Shown here piece by piece: positions 17,603-26,204 of a stretch of 64,000 nucleotides of DNA; the stretch's first letter is position 1; every line of letters starts with the position of its first letter. Below the pieces are notes generated by a model that did not search any database, was not told the DNA's origin, and saw only the letters and a program-made list of their open reading frames with translations. The position numbers were made by a program, and so were the translations under genes. This stretch comes from Actinobacillus indolicus. Lineage in GTDB: Bacteria > Pseudomonadota > Gammaproteobacteria > Enterobacterales > Pasteurellaceae. Location: positions 62,001-126,000 of the forward strand of contig NZ_CABFKH010000004.1 of the NCBI RefSeq assembly GCF_901764975.1, given 5' to 3'.

Positions 17603-19153
17603 TTATTTTTTGCTAAGTAATGCCCCTATGGCTTTGAGTTTGTCGCTTTTACTTAATCCTTGTTCTGCAAGCTGATTTAGCGCAGAAACCAGATGCTCAC
17701 CACTTTCACTTTGCGTAGATGAAATCGCCTGCGGTTGCATCAGTTGAGTTGCATATTCTGTAAGTTCTGCTAACAATGCCATTTTTTCGGCATCATCATG
17801 ATATAACTCAGAAAGGCTTTGAATTGCTTGCTCAAATTGCTCTGCTTTTGATTCAATCTGTTGATAGCAATATTTTTGCCAGCGTACTTGTTCGGCTCGG
17901 GTTAAGGTCGTAGGGAAATGTCTTGCGCGATAATGGAATAATAATGGCTCTACTCGCTCATCTTTGAATTTCAGCCCGTGATGTGCAAGTTCTTCAGGTT
18001 TTAACCCACGCAAAATCGTCATGTTATTTTTATCAGCGTTATCGAAAAATCCACTATACAATGTGGTTTCAATATTTGGGGATGTTGCATACTCCCGTTC
18101 TTCCATAAAAATTTCAATGACTTTTTCACGTACCACACTTTTTTGTGATTTTAATACTTTCAGATTATCCAAACAGGCTTGGCGGTCAATACCTAAGCGA
18201 GTGGCATTTTCAGGAAGTAAGGTTTTCGCTGGTGCTAAAATCGGACATTTATTGATGTGCACTAATTTTAATGGAATAGATGAAAGCCCTTCAGCTTCTA
18301 AATCCACTTTCTTTGTATAAAGACGTTCACGTAGCGTTTGTGCCGACTCGTTAAGTAAGGTAGAAACATCTCCCGACAAATCACACACAATCACAGCATT
18401 TTTATTGGTTGGATGCCATGCTAACGGCACAACCCAAGCGGTATTGCCACGGTAATTGCCAAGCATACCTGAAACATGAACCAAAGGTGTCATTTCTCCC
18501 ACATCAATCATCTCTTCCAGCGTTTTTTTATGACGATGTTGTAAGAAAAAATCAAACAATTTAGGTTGCTTTTGTTTTATGAGTTTTGCCATAGCGATAG
18601 TCGCGTAAACATCAGACATCGCATCGTGGGCATTTTCATGGGCAATGCCATTTGCCTTTGTTAAATTTTCTAATTTAAAACTCGGCATACCGTCATCGTC
18701 ATAAGCCCATTCAATACCTTCAGGACGTAAGGCATAACAGGCACGCACAACATCAAGTAAATCCCAACGAGAATTTCCATTTTTCCAACTGTATTCATAG
18801 GGATCAAAAAAGTTACGGAAAAAAGTATAGCGCGTCATTTCATCATCATAACGAATATTGTTATAGCCCATAACACAGGTATTAGGCTCACTAAATTCTG
18901 CATGGATACGCGCGGAAAACTCAGGTTCAGATAGCCCTTGTTGGTTACACAGTTGTGGTGTAATCCCTGTCACCATCACCGCTTCAGGAGAGGGCAAATA
19001 ATCATTGGTCTGTTTGCAATAAAACATCACAGGTTCGCCAATGATATTAAAATCACTATCCGTCCTGATACCTGCAAACTGAGCAGGGCGATCCGATGCG
19101 GGATCAATACCAAAACTTTCGTAGTCATAAATAAAAAAGGTCGGTTGATTCAT
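17603..19153 (-). CDS. sbcB: Exonuclease I
   Basis: SbcB degrades single-stranded DNA from the 3' end and takes part in mismatch repair and recombination clean-up. The 516-residue protein (E. coli 475) has the DEDDh exonuclease core at the N-terminus: TFFIYDYESFG, the VMGYNNIRYDDEM motif and the HENAHDAMSDVYAT motif with the catalytic His and Asp. SH3-like and helical C-terminal domains follow. About 40 residues are added at the C-terminus (QPQAISSTQSESGEHLVSAL), a length feature of this lineage or strain. The upstream 178 bp hold overlapping hairpins described separately. Confidence 0.96.
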   Translation of the reverse strand: MNQPTFFIYDYESFGIDPASDRPAQFAGIRTDSDFNIIGEPVMFYCKQTNDYLPSPEAVMVTGITPQLCNQQGLSEPEFSARIHAEFSEPNTCVMGYNNIRYDDEMTRYTFFRNFFDPYEYSWKNGNSRWDLLDVVRACYALRPEGIEWAYDDDGMPSFKLENLTKANGIAHENAHDAMSDVYATIAMAKLIKQKQPKLFDFFLQHRHKKTLEEMIDVGEMTPLVHVSGMLGNYRGNTAWVVPLAWHPTNKNAVIVCDLSGDVSTLLNESAQTLRERLYTKKVDLEAEGLSSIPLKLVHINKCPILAPAKTLLPENATRLGIDRQACLDNLKVLKSQKSVVREKVIEIFMEEREYATSPNIETTLYSGFFDNADKNNMTILRGLKPEELAHHGLKFKDERVEPLLFHYRARHFPTTLTRAEQVRWQKYCYQQIESKAEQFEQAIQSLSELYHDDAEKMALLAELTEYATQLMQPQAISSTQSESGEHLVSALNQLAEQGLSKSDKLKAIGALLSKK

Positions 19154-19228
19154 CTCGTTGTATCCCTGCTCTTTGCATGAAGAAAATAAATTTAAAAAAA
19201 TTTCAATTTTTTTGAACTAACTGAAAAA

Positions 19229-19296
19229 GGGGGGGTCTTACGAATAGCATAATGTGCTAGTTTATTTTTTTCATTTCCTTAGGTAAGACCTCCCCC
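19229..19296. repeat. Long G/C-rich stem enclosing a tiny leader-like frame
   Basis: GGGGGGGTCTTAC (19229-19241) pairs with GTAAGACC-T-CCCCC (19283-19296) around a 41-nt loop. On the minus strand the second arm is followed by TTTTT, so it is terminator-like upstream of sbcB. The loop contains AAGGAA and a five-codon frame, MKKIN (19257-19274, minus). The right arm shares CCC (19294-19296) with the next hairpin, so the two cannot form together. Confidence 0.5.
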
Positions 19297-19325
19297 GATA
19301 CTAATTATTGGTATCGGGTTTTTTT
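19294..19325 (+). terminator. Rho-independent terminator read on the plus strand
   Basis: CCCGATAC and GTATCGGG form an 8-bp stem with a 9-nt loop, followed by seven T on the plus strand. No plus-strand gene precedes it, and both neighbouring genes are on the minus strand. It could therefore end an unrecognised small RNA or be half of a switch in the sbcB leader. Confidence 0.6.
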
Positions 19326-19331
19326 ATATAT

Positions 19332-20096
19332 TTAAGATCTCAATCCCACACCACGCTCAACCAATGAATATGCCCAAGCATATAAAATCACAATAAAAAG
19401 TATTAATACCGCAAAAGTGTAGTAGATCGACACATCGCTAATCCCTAAAAAACCATAGCGAAAACCGCTGATCATATACACGATCGGGTTAAATTGGGAA
19501 ACCTTTTGCCAAAATTCAGGGAGTAAGCTGATTGAATAAAACACCCCGCCAAGATAAGTCAATGGCGTTAATACAAAGGTAGGAATAATACCAATGTCAT
19601 CAAAGGTTTTTGCAAAGACAGCATTAATCAGTCCCCCTAACGCAAAGGCGATTGTAGTCATCAGCATGGTTAAAATAATGATGAGCCATGAGTAAATATC
19701 AAAGGACACAAAACAGAGTGTCACCACGGTGACCAAAATGCCAACCATGCCACCTCGAATAACACTACCTGCCACATATCCCCAAAGAATCATATGAGTA
19801 GACATGGGCGAGACAAGTAGCTCTTCAATATTACGCACAAATTTACCCAAAAAAAAGGAAGATGCCGTATTAGTATAAGATGCCGTAATCGCTGACATCA
19901 TAATTAAACCTGGGGCAATAAATTGCATATAGCTAACCCCACCCATATCCCCAATGCGATGCCCGATTAATTTACCGAAAATCAAAAAGTAGAGTGTCGT
20001 TGTAATGATCGGCGGAACTAACGTTTGTCGCCAAATACGCAAAACTCGCTTCGTTTCCTTCAGAGTAAGCGTATAAAATCCTGTCATATTTTGCAT
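19332..20096 (-). CDS. yadH: ABC-2 type exporter permease, YadH-like
   Basis: This is the membrane half of an exporter of the ABC-2 family. The 254-residue protein has about six hydrophobic segments and the family motif MGIIPTFVLTPLTYLGGVFY-like region near residue 175 (TFDDIGIIPTFVLTPLTYLG). It is preceded by the matching ATPase gene, eight bases away, so they form a two-gene operon as yadGH in E. coli. The substrate is unknown. Confidence 0.9.
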   Translation of the reverse strand: MQNMTGFYTLTLKETKRVLRIWRQTLVPPIITTTLYFLIFGKLIGHRIGDMGGVSYMQFIAPGLIMMSAITASYTNTASSFFLGKFVRNIEELLVSPMSTHMILWGYVAGSVIRGGMVGILVTVVTLCFVSFDIYSWLIIILTMLMTTIAFALGGLINAVFAKTFDDIGIIPTFVLTPLTYLGGVFYSISLLPEFWQKVSQFNPIVYMISGFRYGFLGISDVSIYYTFAVLILFIVILYAWAYSLVERGVGLRS

Positions 20097-20104
20097 TCTT
20101 AATC

Positions 20105-21001
20105 CTATTTTAATCTCATAAAGAGTTCTTCCAAGCGGTTGGATTTATTACGCATACTTAACACTTCGATATTCTGTGTACTAAGCTGTTGGAATAACTT
20201 ATTCAAACCTTGTTGGCGTTTTACTTCGACTTCAATCGTCGTTTCGTCTACCCATTTAAACGGATAATCATCTATCACAAGCGGTCGGTTTTCACTTAAA
20301 TCTAGCAAAAAGATTTCCGTTTCAAGTTTTGCCAATAACGCTTTCATTGAGGTATTTTCAATGATCTGCCCCTGCTGAATAATCCCAATATTACGGCACA
20401 AAGTTTCCGCTTCTTCTAAATAGTGCGTAGTCAAAATAATGGTTGTACCTTGCTGGTTAAGCTCTCGTAAAAAATCCCATAAACTACGGCGAAGTTCAAT
20501 ATCTACCCCTGCTGTCGGTTCATCTAAAATGAGCAGTTTAGGGTTGTGCATTAACGCTCGGGCAATCATCACTCGGCGTTTCATACCGCCTGACAATTCA
20601 CGGGTAAAATGATCGCGTTTTTCCCACAAGTCTAATTTTTTTAACCAAATTTCCGCTTGTTGTAACGCTTGATCACGTTTTACCCCGTAAAAACCTGCTT
20701 GATTGACTAATACATCAATGACTTTCTCAAACTGGTTAAAATTGAATTCTTGGGGTACTAAGCCAAGCTGTTGTTTTAATTGAATTTTTTGGGTATCTAA
20801 ATCGTAGCCAAAGACTTTTACCGATCCACTGGTTTTATTTACGAGCGAGCTAATAATCCCAATCGTCGTAGACTTCCCTGCCCCGTTATGTCCAAGCAGT
20901 GCATAAAAATCCCCTTGTTCTACGCAAAGATCAATGCCTTTGACCGCTTGAACACCCGTCGGATATTGTTTAATCAAATTTTTTATTTCGAGTGCGTACA
21001 T
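20105..21001 (-). CDS. yadG: ABC transporter ATP-binding protein, YadG-like
   Basis: The 298-residue ATPase has Walker A LLGHNGAGKST (about residue 35), signature LSGGMKRRVMIARAL, Walker B LLILDEPTAGVD and the H-loop LTTHYLEEAE. The C-terminal 80 residues are of the type found in ABC-2 drug or polysaccharide exporters. It pairs with the YadH-like permease immediately downstream. It lies five bases after the dnaX stop, so it may be cotranscribed with dnaX although it is functionally unrelated. Confidence 0.92.
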   Translation of the reverse strand: MYALEIKNLIKQYPTGVQAVKGIDLCVEQGDFYALLGHNGAGKSTTIGIISSLVNKTSGSVKVFGYDLDTQKIQLKQQLGLVPQEFNFNQFEKVIDVLVNQAGFYGVKRDQALQQAEIWLKKLDLWEKRDHFTRELSGGMKRRVMIARALMHNPKLLILDEPTAGVDIELRRSLWDFLRELNQQGTTIILTTHYLEEAETLCRNIGIIQQGQIIENTSMKALLAKLETEIFLLDLSENRPLVIDDYPFKWVDETTIEVEVKRQQGLNKLFQQLSTQNIEVLSMRNKSNRLEELFMRLK

Positions 21002-21006
21002 ATTTT

Positions 21007-23034
21007 CTACCCTGCCACTGCCCGAATAGTTGCTTCATCCATCTGGGCGTCAAAGGCTTGTTGTAATAATTTTAATTTTTCGTCTGCTTGTAAGGCTTTT
21101 TTGGCTTCGAGTGTTAGGTTTTCAAAAATGGTTCGGCGAAGCTCTAAGGGGGTTTGATGTTCGCTACTCTCCCCTAATTGCATTTCATAAGTTAAGCCGA
21201 TTTGTTCAAATGCCGTGGTTAAACTCTGTCTAACTTCATTATTATTAAAATGTGCCATTGAAGGTTTTAATACTAATTTCAGATGATTATCTTGTTTCTC
21301 AGCCAAATAGCTATTTAAAACTAACTGGCGAGTTACCCCTCCGAGTTTTAATGATTGAACAAGACGACTCCATTCATCTTTCTCACAAGCTAATTCAATA
21401 GTTTTCTTGACGAGCTCAGGGGTTTTATCCTGCAAAATCGCCTGTTTAATTTCAGAGGGTTTCGGGGCATCTTCTTGATTTTCAAGCTCAGGATTTAGCC
21501 ACGTCCAACGGTAATCTTCATCACTGTTCTTTTTTTCTTCAATCTTTGGTGTCGAAGGGGCTTGAGTTGGCTGTTGTGCCTTCTGCTCTTGGGTCACAAG
21601 TAAATTCGCAAAACCTTGCTGAACATTGTTCTTCACAAGCTTAGGTGGTTGAATGGGGGTTAAATCAGACTTTTTTTTTTCGTCTTGTTGCTCTTGTTTC
21701 GCTTTTAATTGCTGGCGAGCCTGCATTGCTTTCAAGGCTGGCGATATGCCTTCTGCACTCACTTCAGTTCGGGAAGCGGTTGGTTCAGCAAGATTTTTTG
21801 CAAAATATTGTTCAGAACTGACCGCTTGTGTTGTCACAGTTTGAGCTGAATTTTGCTGTTGTGCTAAGCGTTCTCTTAACTGGCTAATGCTATTTGGCGA
21901 TTGTACCGGTGCAACGGGCGTTGTTGGTGTAGGTGTAGCAACCGTTGTCGTGCTTTCCATATTTTTAGGGTGGAAAGCCAACGCTCTTAAGATGGTCATT
22001 TCCACGCCAGAACGTTGCTCGGGAGCAAAAGGTAACTCTTTTTTACCTGTAAGCATCACTTGATAGAAAAACTGCACATCTTCTGGCGAGATCTGTTTCG
22101 CTAAAAAATGCAGTGGGGTTTCTTCTTGATGAGCGTATTTCAACAACTGCAACATCGCAATTTGGTGTAAGGTTTCTGCGGTATCGCTTAACAGTTGTTG
22201 CCAATCGACACCTTTTTCCGCCACGGACTGAATTACTGCCATTGCTTTTTCACCGTCCGCATTTGCAAGGGCTTGCACCAATTCTAGCGGTTGATGATCG
22301 TCAATTAAGCCGAGCATTTGACTGACAATCGGTAAGGTGATATTCGCATTGCTGACGGCAATCGCCTGATCGGTTAAGCTCAACGCATCACGAATACTGC
22401 CTTGTGCCGCTTTTGCTAGTTTAGCAAGTGCTGACAATTCGTAGGGAATTTGCTCTTGGGTTAAGATAAATTCAAGGTGTTGCTGAATTTGCGATTGTTC
22501 CAACGCACGCAAATGGAACTGCATACAACGAGAAAGAATGGTAATCGGCAGTTTTTGCGGATCGGTGGTCGCAAGTAAGAATTTGACATATTCAGGCGGT
22601 TCTTCAAGGGTTTTTAATAACGCATTGAAGCTGTGACGAGAGAGCATATGCACTTCGTCAATCAAATAGACCTTAAAACGTCCAACGGTTGGTTTGTATT
22701 GCACATTATCGAGCAATTCACGGGTATCTTCGACTTTTGTGCGTGAAGCAGCGTCGATTTCGATCAGATCGATAAATCGCCCTTCTTCAATGGCTTTACA
22801 GTTCGCACATTGACCACAGGGATCAGCACTGATCCCTGTTTCACAGTTCAAGCCTTTCGCAAAAAGACGAGCAATCGACGTTTTCCCTACGCCACGCGTT
22901 CCTGAAAAAAGATAAGCGTGATGTAACCGCCCTTCTCGTAAACCATTTTCGAGAGCGGATAAAACGTGTTGTTGCCCAACCACTTCGCTAAATCGCTGTG
23001 GTCGCCATTTGCGTGCTAGAACTTGATAGGACAT
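21007..23034 (-). CDS. dnaX: DNA polymerase III subunits tau (full length) and gamma (frameshift)
   Basis: DnaX is the motor of the clamp loader. The full frame encodes tau (675 residues). It has Walker A GTRGVGKTS, a zinc-binding cluster CGQCANC, the DEVH box LIDEVHMLS and the SRC motif LSRCMQF, followed by a long Gln/Lys/Pro linker and the polymerase-binding C-terminal domain. At codons 452-455 the mRNA has ten consecutive A (21671-21680). A -1 slip there leads to AAA-GTC-TGA and a gamma protein of about 455 residues. This is analogous to the E. coli dnaX frameshift, although the homopolymer could also allow transcriptional slippage. Confidence 0.96.
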   Translation of the reverse strand: MSYQVLARKWRPQRFSEVVGQQHVLSALENGLREGRLHHAYLFSGTRGVGKTSIARLFAKGLNCETGISADPCGQCANCKAIEEGRFIDLIEIDAASRTKVEDTRELLDNVQYKPTVGRFKVYLIDEVHMLSRHSFNALLKTLEEPPEYVKFLLATTDPQKLPITILSRCMQFHLRALEQSQIQQHLEFILTQEQIPYELSALAKLAKAAQGSIRDALSLTDQAIAVSNANITLPIVSQMLGLIDDHQPLELVQALANADGEKAMAVIQSVAEKGVDWQQLLSDTAETLHQIAMLQLLKYAHQEETPLHFLAKQISPEDVQFFYQVMLTGKKELPFAPEQRSGVEMTILRALAFHPKNMESTTTVATPTPTTPVAPVQSPNSISQLRERLAQQQNSAQTVTTQAVSSEQYFAKNLAEPTASRTEVSAEGISPALKAMQARQQLKAKQEQQDEKKKSDLTPIQPPKLVKNNVQQGFANLLVTQEQKAQQPTQAPSTPKIEEKKNSDEDYRWTWLNPELENQEDAPKPSEIKQAILQDKTPELVKKTIELACEKDEWSRLVQSLKLGGVTRQLVLNSYLAEKQDNHLKLVLKPSMAHFNNNEVRQSLTTAFEQIGLTYEMQLGESSEHQTPLELRRTIFENLTLEAKKALQADEKLKLLQQAFDAQMDEATIRAVAG

Positions 23035-23056
23035 TTTTTACCTAAATAAAAATGTA

Positions 23057-23074
23057 GGATGGGTTTTAACCCAC
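23057..23074. repeat. Short palindromic repeat between apt and dnaX
   Basis: GTAGGATGGGTTTTAACCCACC forms a hairpin (TGGGTT/AACCCA) just upstream of dnaX. It resembles half of the repeat between thrA and thrB. Confidence 0.45.
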
Positions 23075-23098
23075 CATTTGAATTTTATAAGATGTCAA

Positions 23099-23641
23099 TT
23101 AGTGACCTTCAAAACTCACTAAGGTATAAGAATTGACACCGATTTTCTCTAAGCGTTCTTTACCACCAAGATCAGGCAACCAAATCACAAAAGCTGCATT
23201 TTCAACTGTACCACCTAAACGGCGAATGAGTTGTACCGTAGCTTCCACAGTACCGCCAGTAGCCAGTAAATCATCAATCACCAATACATTATCACCGTCT
23301 TTCACCGAGTCGGTGTGAATCTCTAACGTATCTTCACCGTACTCAAGAGCATAAGATTGTGAAATTACCGCACGCGGTAATTTTTTAGGTTTACGCACAA
23401 GTACGAAAGGCACACCTAAGGCTAATGCCACTGGCGCACCAAAGATAAACCCACGAGATTCTGTCCCTACAATTTTGGTGATCCCTTTGTCTTTAAACTC
23501 AGCCACAATCGCATCAACAGAGGCTTGGAATGCGGCTGGCACTTCTAATAAAGAGGTAATATCACGGAAGATAATGCCTGCTTTTGGATAGTCAGGAATA
23601 GATTTAATTGAAGATTTGATTAACTCAAGTTGTTGGCTCAT
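23099..23641 (-). CDS. apt: Adenine phosphoribosyltransferase
   Basis: Apt salvages adenine to AMP with PRPP. The start chosen is the ATG ending at 23641 ([20 protein letters not shown]), which has AGAAGG seven bases upstream. The frame extends 18 codons further but without a ribosome-binding site. The 180-residue protein has the PRPP-binding motif [13 protein letters not shown] near residue 125 and the family motif [11 protein letters not shown]. It lies 64 bp upstream of dnaX on the same strand, a neighbourhood also seen in E. coli (apt-dnaX). Confidence 0.96.
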   Translation of the reverse strand: MSQQLELIKSSIKSIPDYPKAGIIFRDITSLLEVPAAFQASVDAIVAEFKDKGITKIVGTESRGFIFGAPVALALGVPFVLVRKPKKLPRAVISQSYALEYGEDTLEIHTDSVKDGDNVLVIDDLLATGGTVEATVQLIRRLGGTVENAAFVIWLPDLGGKERLEKIGVNSYTLVSFEGH

Positions 23642-24007
23642 TTTTTGACCTTCTAAACAAGAAAAATAACCTGTGGAATGTAGCAAAATTTGCAAGAATT
23701 ACAAGGAAAAAATGATACAAGCGGTCGGTTATTGAAAGAAATTTACAAGAACATGCTGATTGTATTTATCAATATTATCTCTACATATAAATGATAGTGA
23801 TAGGATATGTTTATGTGAACGTTACGTTCTACTAGCTGTAACTACAACCATTAGCCATAAATCTTCTGCTACCCGATAATTGGTAGCCCTGAGAAATGAG
23901 AAAGGGAGCTACAATTCTAAGGTAACGGTTAATTTCTTAACCACTTATTGTTTTTTCCAATATAAAAAGCTCGCATAAAGCGAGCTTTCTTTCATTTTTT
24001 AGTTAGA
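23642..24007. other. 366-bp region without genes, partly structured
   Basis: It contains an uptake signal (ACAAGCGGTC near 23717), the palindrome GAACG-TTA-CGTTC near 23818 and two competing stems near 23870-23925. GGTAG can pair with the upstream CTACC or, as GTAGC with CCCT, with the downstream AGGG and GCTAC. It ends in the terminator at 23966-23988. I do not recognise a known RNA family. Confidence 0.4.
23966..23988 (-). terminator. Terminator of the 76-residue membrane protein gene
   Basis: AAAGCTCGC and GCGAGCTTT form a 9-bp stem with an ATAAA loop and are followed on the minus strand by TTTTTATA. The structure is nearly symmetrical and may also work on the plus strand. Confidence 0.75.
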
Positions 24008-24238
24008 TTATTTTGGGATATTGACTTTTACATTATTCCAATACTCATTATAGAGATGTTCATCTTTAGTCACTATAATCTTATTTTTTACACTTAAATA
24101 AGCATAAAAATTAATACAAATAGAGAATATGACAGGAAATGCAATAACAGTAATTAAGCCGTATGGCTGAGGAATAAATACAAATAATAAGACTGTTAAT
24201 AATATAATTCCTAATGTAGAAAATACTTTATCAATCAT
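24008..24238 (-). CDS. Small membrane protein of unknown function
   Basis: This 76-residue protein has two hydrophobic segments (about residues 8-24 and 28-50) and a charged tail (VKNKIIVTKDEHLYNEYWNN). The start has an excellent ribosome-binding site (AAGGGGG), and a clear terminator follows, so it looks like a real single gene. It is unusually A+T rich compared with its neighbours rarA and apt, which may indicate acquisition. I do not recognise the family. Confidence 0.65.
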   Translation of the reverse strand: MIDKVFSTLGIILLTVLLFVFIPQPYGLITVIAFPVIFSICINFYAYLSVKNKIIVTKDEHLYNEYWNNVKVNIPK

Positions 24239-24378
24239 ATTTACCCCCTTAACTTATGTCTGAAACATAAAACACTAAGCGGTCATTTTCAATGATTTTT
24301 TTGTAAATTTTTACGTAATAATAGAGAAAATCTAGAATATAAGGGGCATCATTTTAGGGATAGTATTAGAAAGAAGAA

Positions 24379-25716
24379 TTACTTATACCTCTGCATATCA
24401 CTCTGCAAATCCAGCCCTTTCAACCACGCCATTTTTTCTTTGATCTGCTTTTCCATTCCACGTTCGGTTGGGAAGTAGAATTGAGTGTCTTTTAGTTCAG
24501 GAGGGAAGTAGTTTTCCCCTGCGGCGTAGGCGTTAGGCTCGTCGTGAGCATAGCGGTATTCTTCGCCGTAGCCTAGGGATTTCATTAAGTTAGTCGGTGC
24601 GTTACGCAGATGTTCGGGAACATCGTAATCTTTGCCTTCTTGGGCTAGACGTTTGGCTTGTTTGAATGCGGTGTAAACGGCATTGCTTTTTGGAGCAACG
24701 GCAAGGTAAATCACCGCTTGGGCGATAGCTCGTTCACCTTCGTAAGCTCCCACTCTGGTATAACAATCCCATGCAGCAAGAGCGACTTGCATTGCCCTTG
24801 GGTCGGCATTCCCCACATCTTCTGATGCTATTGCTAGTAATCGGCGAGCAACATACAGTGGATCGCCTCCAGCGGTTAAAATACGAGCATACCAGTACAA
24901 TGCACCGTCAGGGGAAGAGCCTCGGATAGATTTATGTAAGGCAGAAATCAGGTCGTAATAGCGGTCGCCACCTTTGTCGAAACGAGCTTGGCGTTCGCCT
25001 AACACTTCGGTGAGTAAGGCTTTATCCAGTAATTTTCCTTGTGGTAATTGCTCTGCCATATCGCACATTAATTCAAGGCAGTTAAGAGAAAAACGTCCGT
25101 CGCCATTGACATAATCCGCCAGCAGTTGAAGCACATCATCTTGAATAATGAGTTTTTCATTGCCGAGTCCACGCTCTTTGTCTGCAATGGCATTTTGCAA
25201 AATTTTTAAAATATCGACCGCTTGTAATGGCTTGAGAATGTAAATTCTTGCCCGTGACAGCAAGGCGTTATTCAGTTCAAAGGACGGGTTTTCAGTGGTT
25301 GCACCGATAAAAATAATAGTGCCATCTTCAATGTGAGGTAAAAAAGCATCTTGTTGGCTTTTGTTAAAACGGTGAACTTCATCAACAAAGAGTAAGGTAC
25401 GTCTGCCGGATTGTCTGTTGAGTTTGGCTTTTTCGATCGCTTCTCGGATCTCTTTGATACCGCTGGTGACGGCGGATAAGCGTTCAACTTCGGCATCAAG
25501 CTCGTTTGCAATAATTTCAGCAAGGGTGGTTTTGCCTGTTCCTGGAGGCCCCCAAAAAATCATTGAGTGGCTATACCCTGCTTCAATCGCTCGGCGTAGG
25601 GGCTTGCCTTCGCCGATCAAGTGTGATTGTCCGACATATTCAGCTAAAGTGCGTGGTCGCATTCGAGCGGAAAGGGGGCGAAAATCCGCAGAAAAATCGA
25701 AAGATAAGCTGTTCAT
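24379..25716 (-). CDS. rarA: Replication-associated recombination protein A
   Basis: RarA is an AAA+ ATPase related to clamp-loader subunits and RuvB that acts at stalled forks. The start chosen is the ATG ending at 25716 ([20 protein letters not shown]), which overlaps the mreD stop by one base. The 445-residue length fits the family. Motifs are Walker [14 protein letters not shown], Walker [12 protein letters not shown], sensor 1 [12 protein letters not shown] and a C-terminal tetramerisation domain ([13 protein letters not shown]). Coupling to mreD suggests cotranscription with the mre genes. Confidence 0.96.
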   Translation of the reverse strand: MNSLSFDFSADFRPLSARMRPRTLAEYVGQSHLIGEGKPLRRAIEAGYSHSMIFWGPPGTGKTTLAEIIANELDAEVERLSAVTSGIKEIREAIEKAKLNRQSGRRTLLFVDEVHRFNKSQQDAFLPHIEDGTIIFIGATTENPSFELNNALLSRARIYILKPLQAVDILKILQNAIADKERGLGNEKLIIQDDVLQLLADYVNGDGRFSLNCLELMCDMAEQLPQGKLLDKALLTEVLGERQARFDKGGDRYYDLISALHKSIRGSSPDGALYWYARILTAGGDPLYVARRLLAIASEDVGNADPRAMQVALAAWDCYTRVGAYEGERAIAQAVIYLAVAPKSNAVYTAFKQAKRLAQEGKDYDVPEHLRNAPTNLMKSLGYGEEYRYAHDEPNAYAAGENYFPPELKDTQFYFPTERGMEKQIKEKMAWLKGLDLQSDMQRYK

Positions 25717-26204
25717 TAGCGTAAATGCAGTCCTCGGCGTATGTGTCGCATCAGTAAGAAAATCCACGGCCATAAGATACCGCTTATGATCGCCCCGATA
25801 ATTTCTTGGGTGTTAAATTCTGCACTATGTAGCACCAGTTCGATAAAGAAAATAAAGCAACGAATAAGTGCGATATATGCCATGACAAGTAAACTCTGTA
25901 ACCATAACGAGAGATTACGCAAAATGAGATGATATTTGGCAACAAAATAAATCGCAATCGACAACACCAAAGCGTGAATGCCTAAAATTGAGCCTAAAAT
26001 CAAATCCCAAACAATGCCCGCTAAAAAGGCTGTGCCGACACTAATTTTATCAGGTAACGCTAATGCCCAATAAATAAGGACAAGTATAACCCAACTTGGA
26101 CGTAATCCTTGTAAATCCACAGGCCAAGGCATAATCTCTAAAACAAAAGCGATGACAAAAATAAAGGTCAGAACTAAAAGTTGGAAAATTATATTCTCAC
26201 GCAT
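25716..26204 (-). CDS. mreD: Rod shape-determining protein MreD
   Basis: MreD is an inner-membrane component of the elongasome. The 162-residue protein has five or six hydrophobic segments, and the conserved [19 protein letters not shown] and [13 protein letters not shown] regions are visible. It overlaps mreC upstream and rarA downstream by one base each (TAATG junctions). Confidence 0.95.
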   Translation of the reverse strand: MRENIIFQLLVLTFIFVIAFVLEIMPWPVDLQGLRPSWVILVLIYWALALPDKISVGTAFLAGIVWDLILGSILGIHALVLSIAIYFVAKYHLILRNLSLWLQSLLVMAYIALIRCFIFFIELVLHSAEFNTQEIIGAIISGILWPWIFLLMRHIRRGLHLR

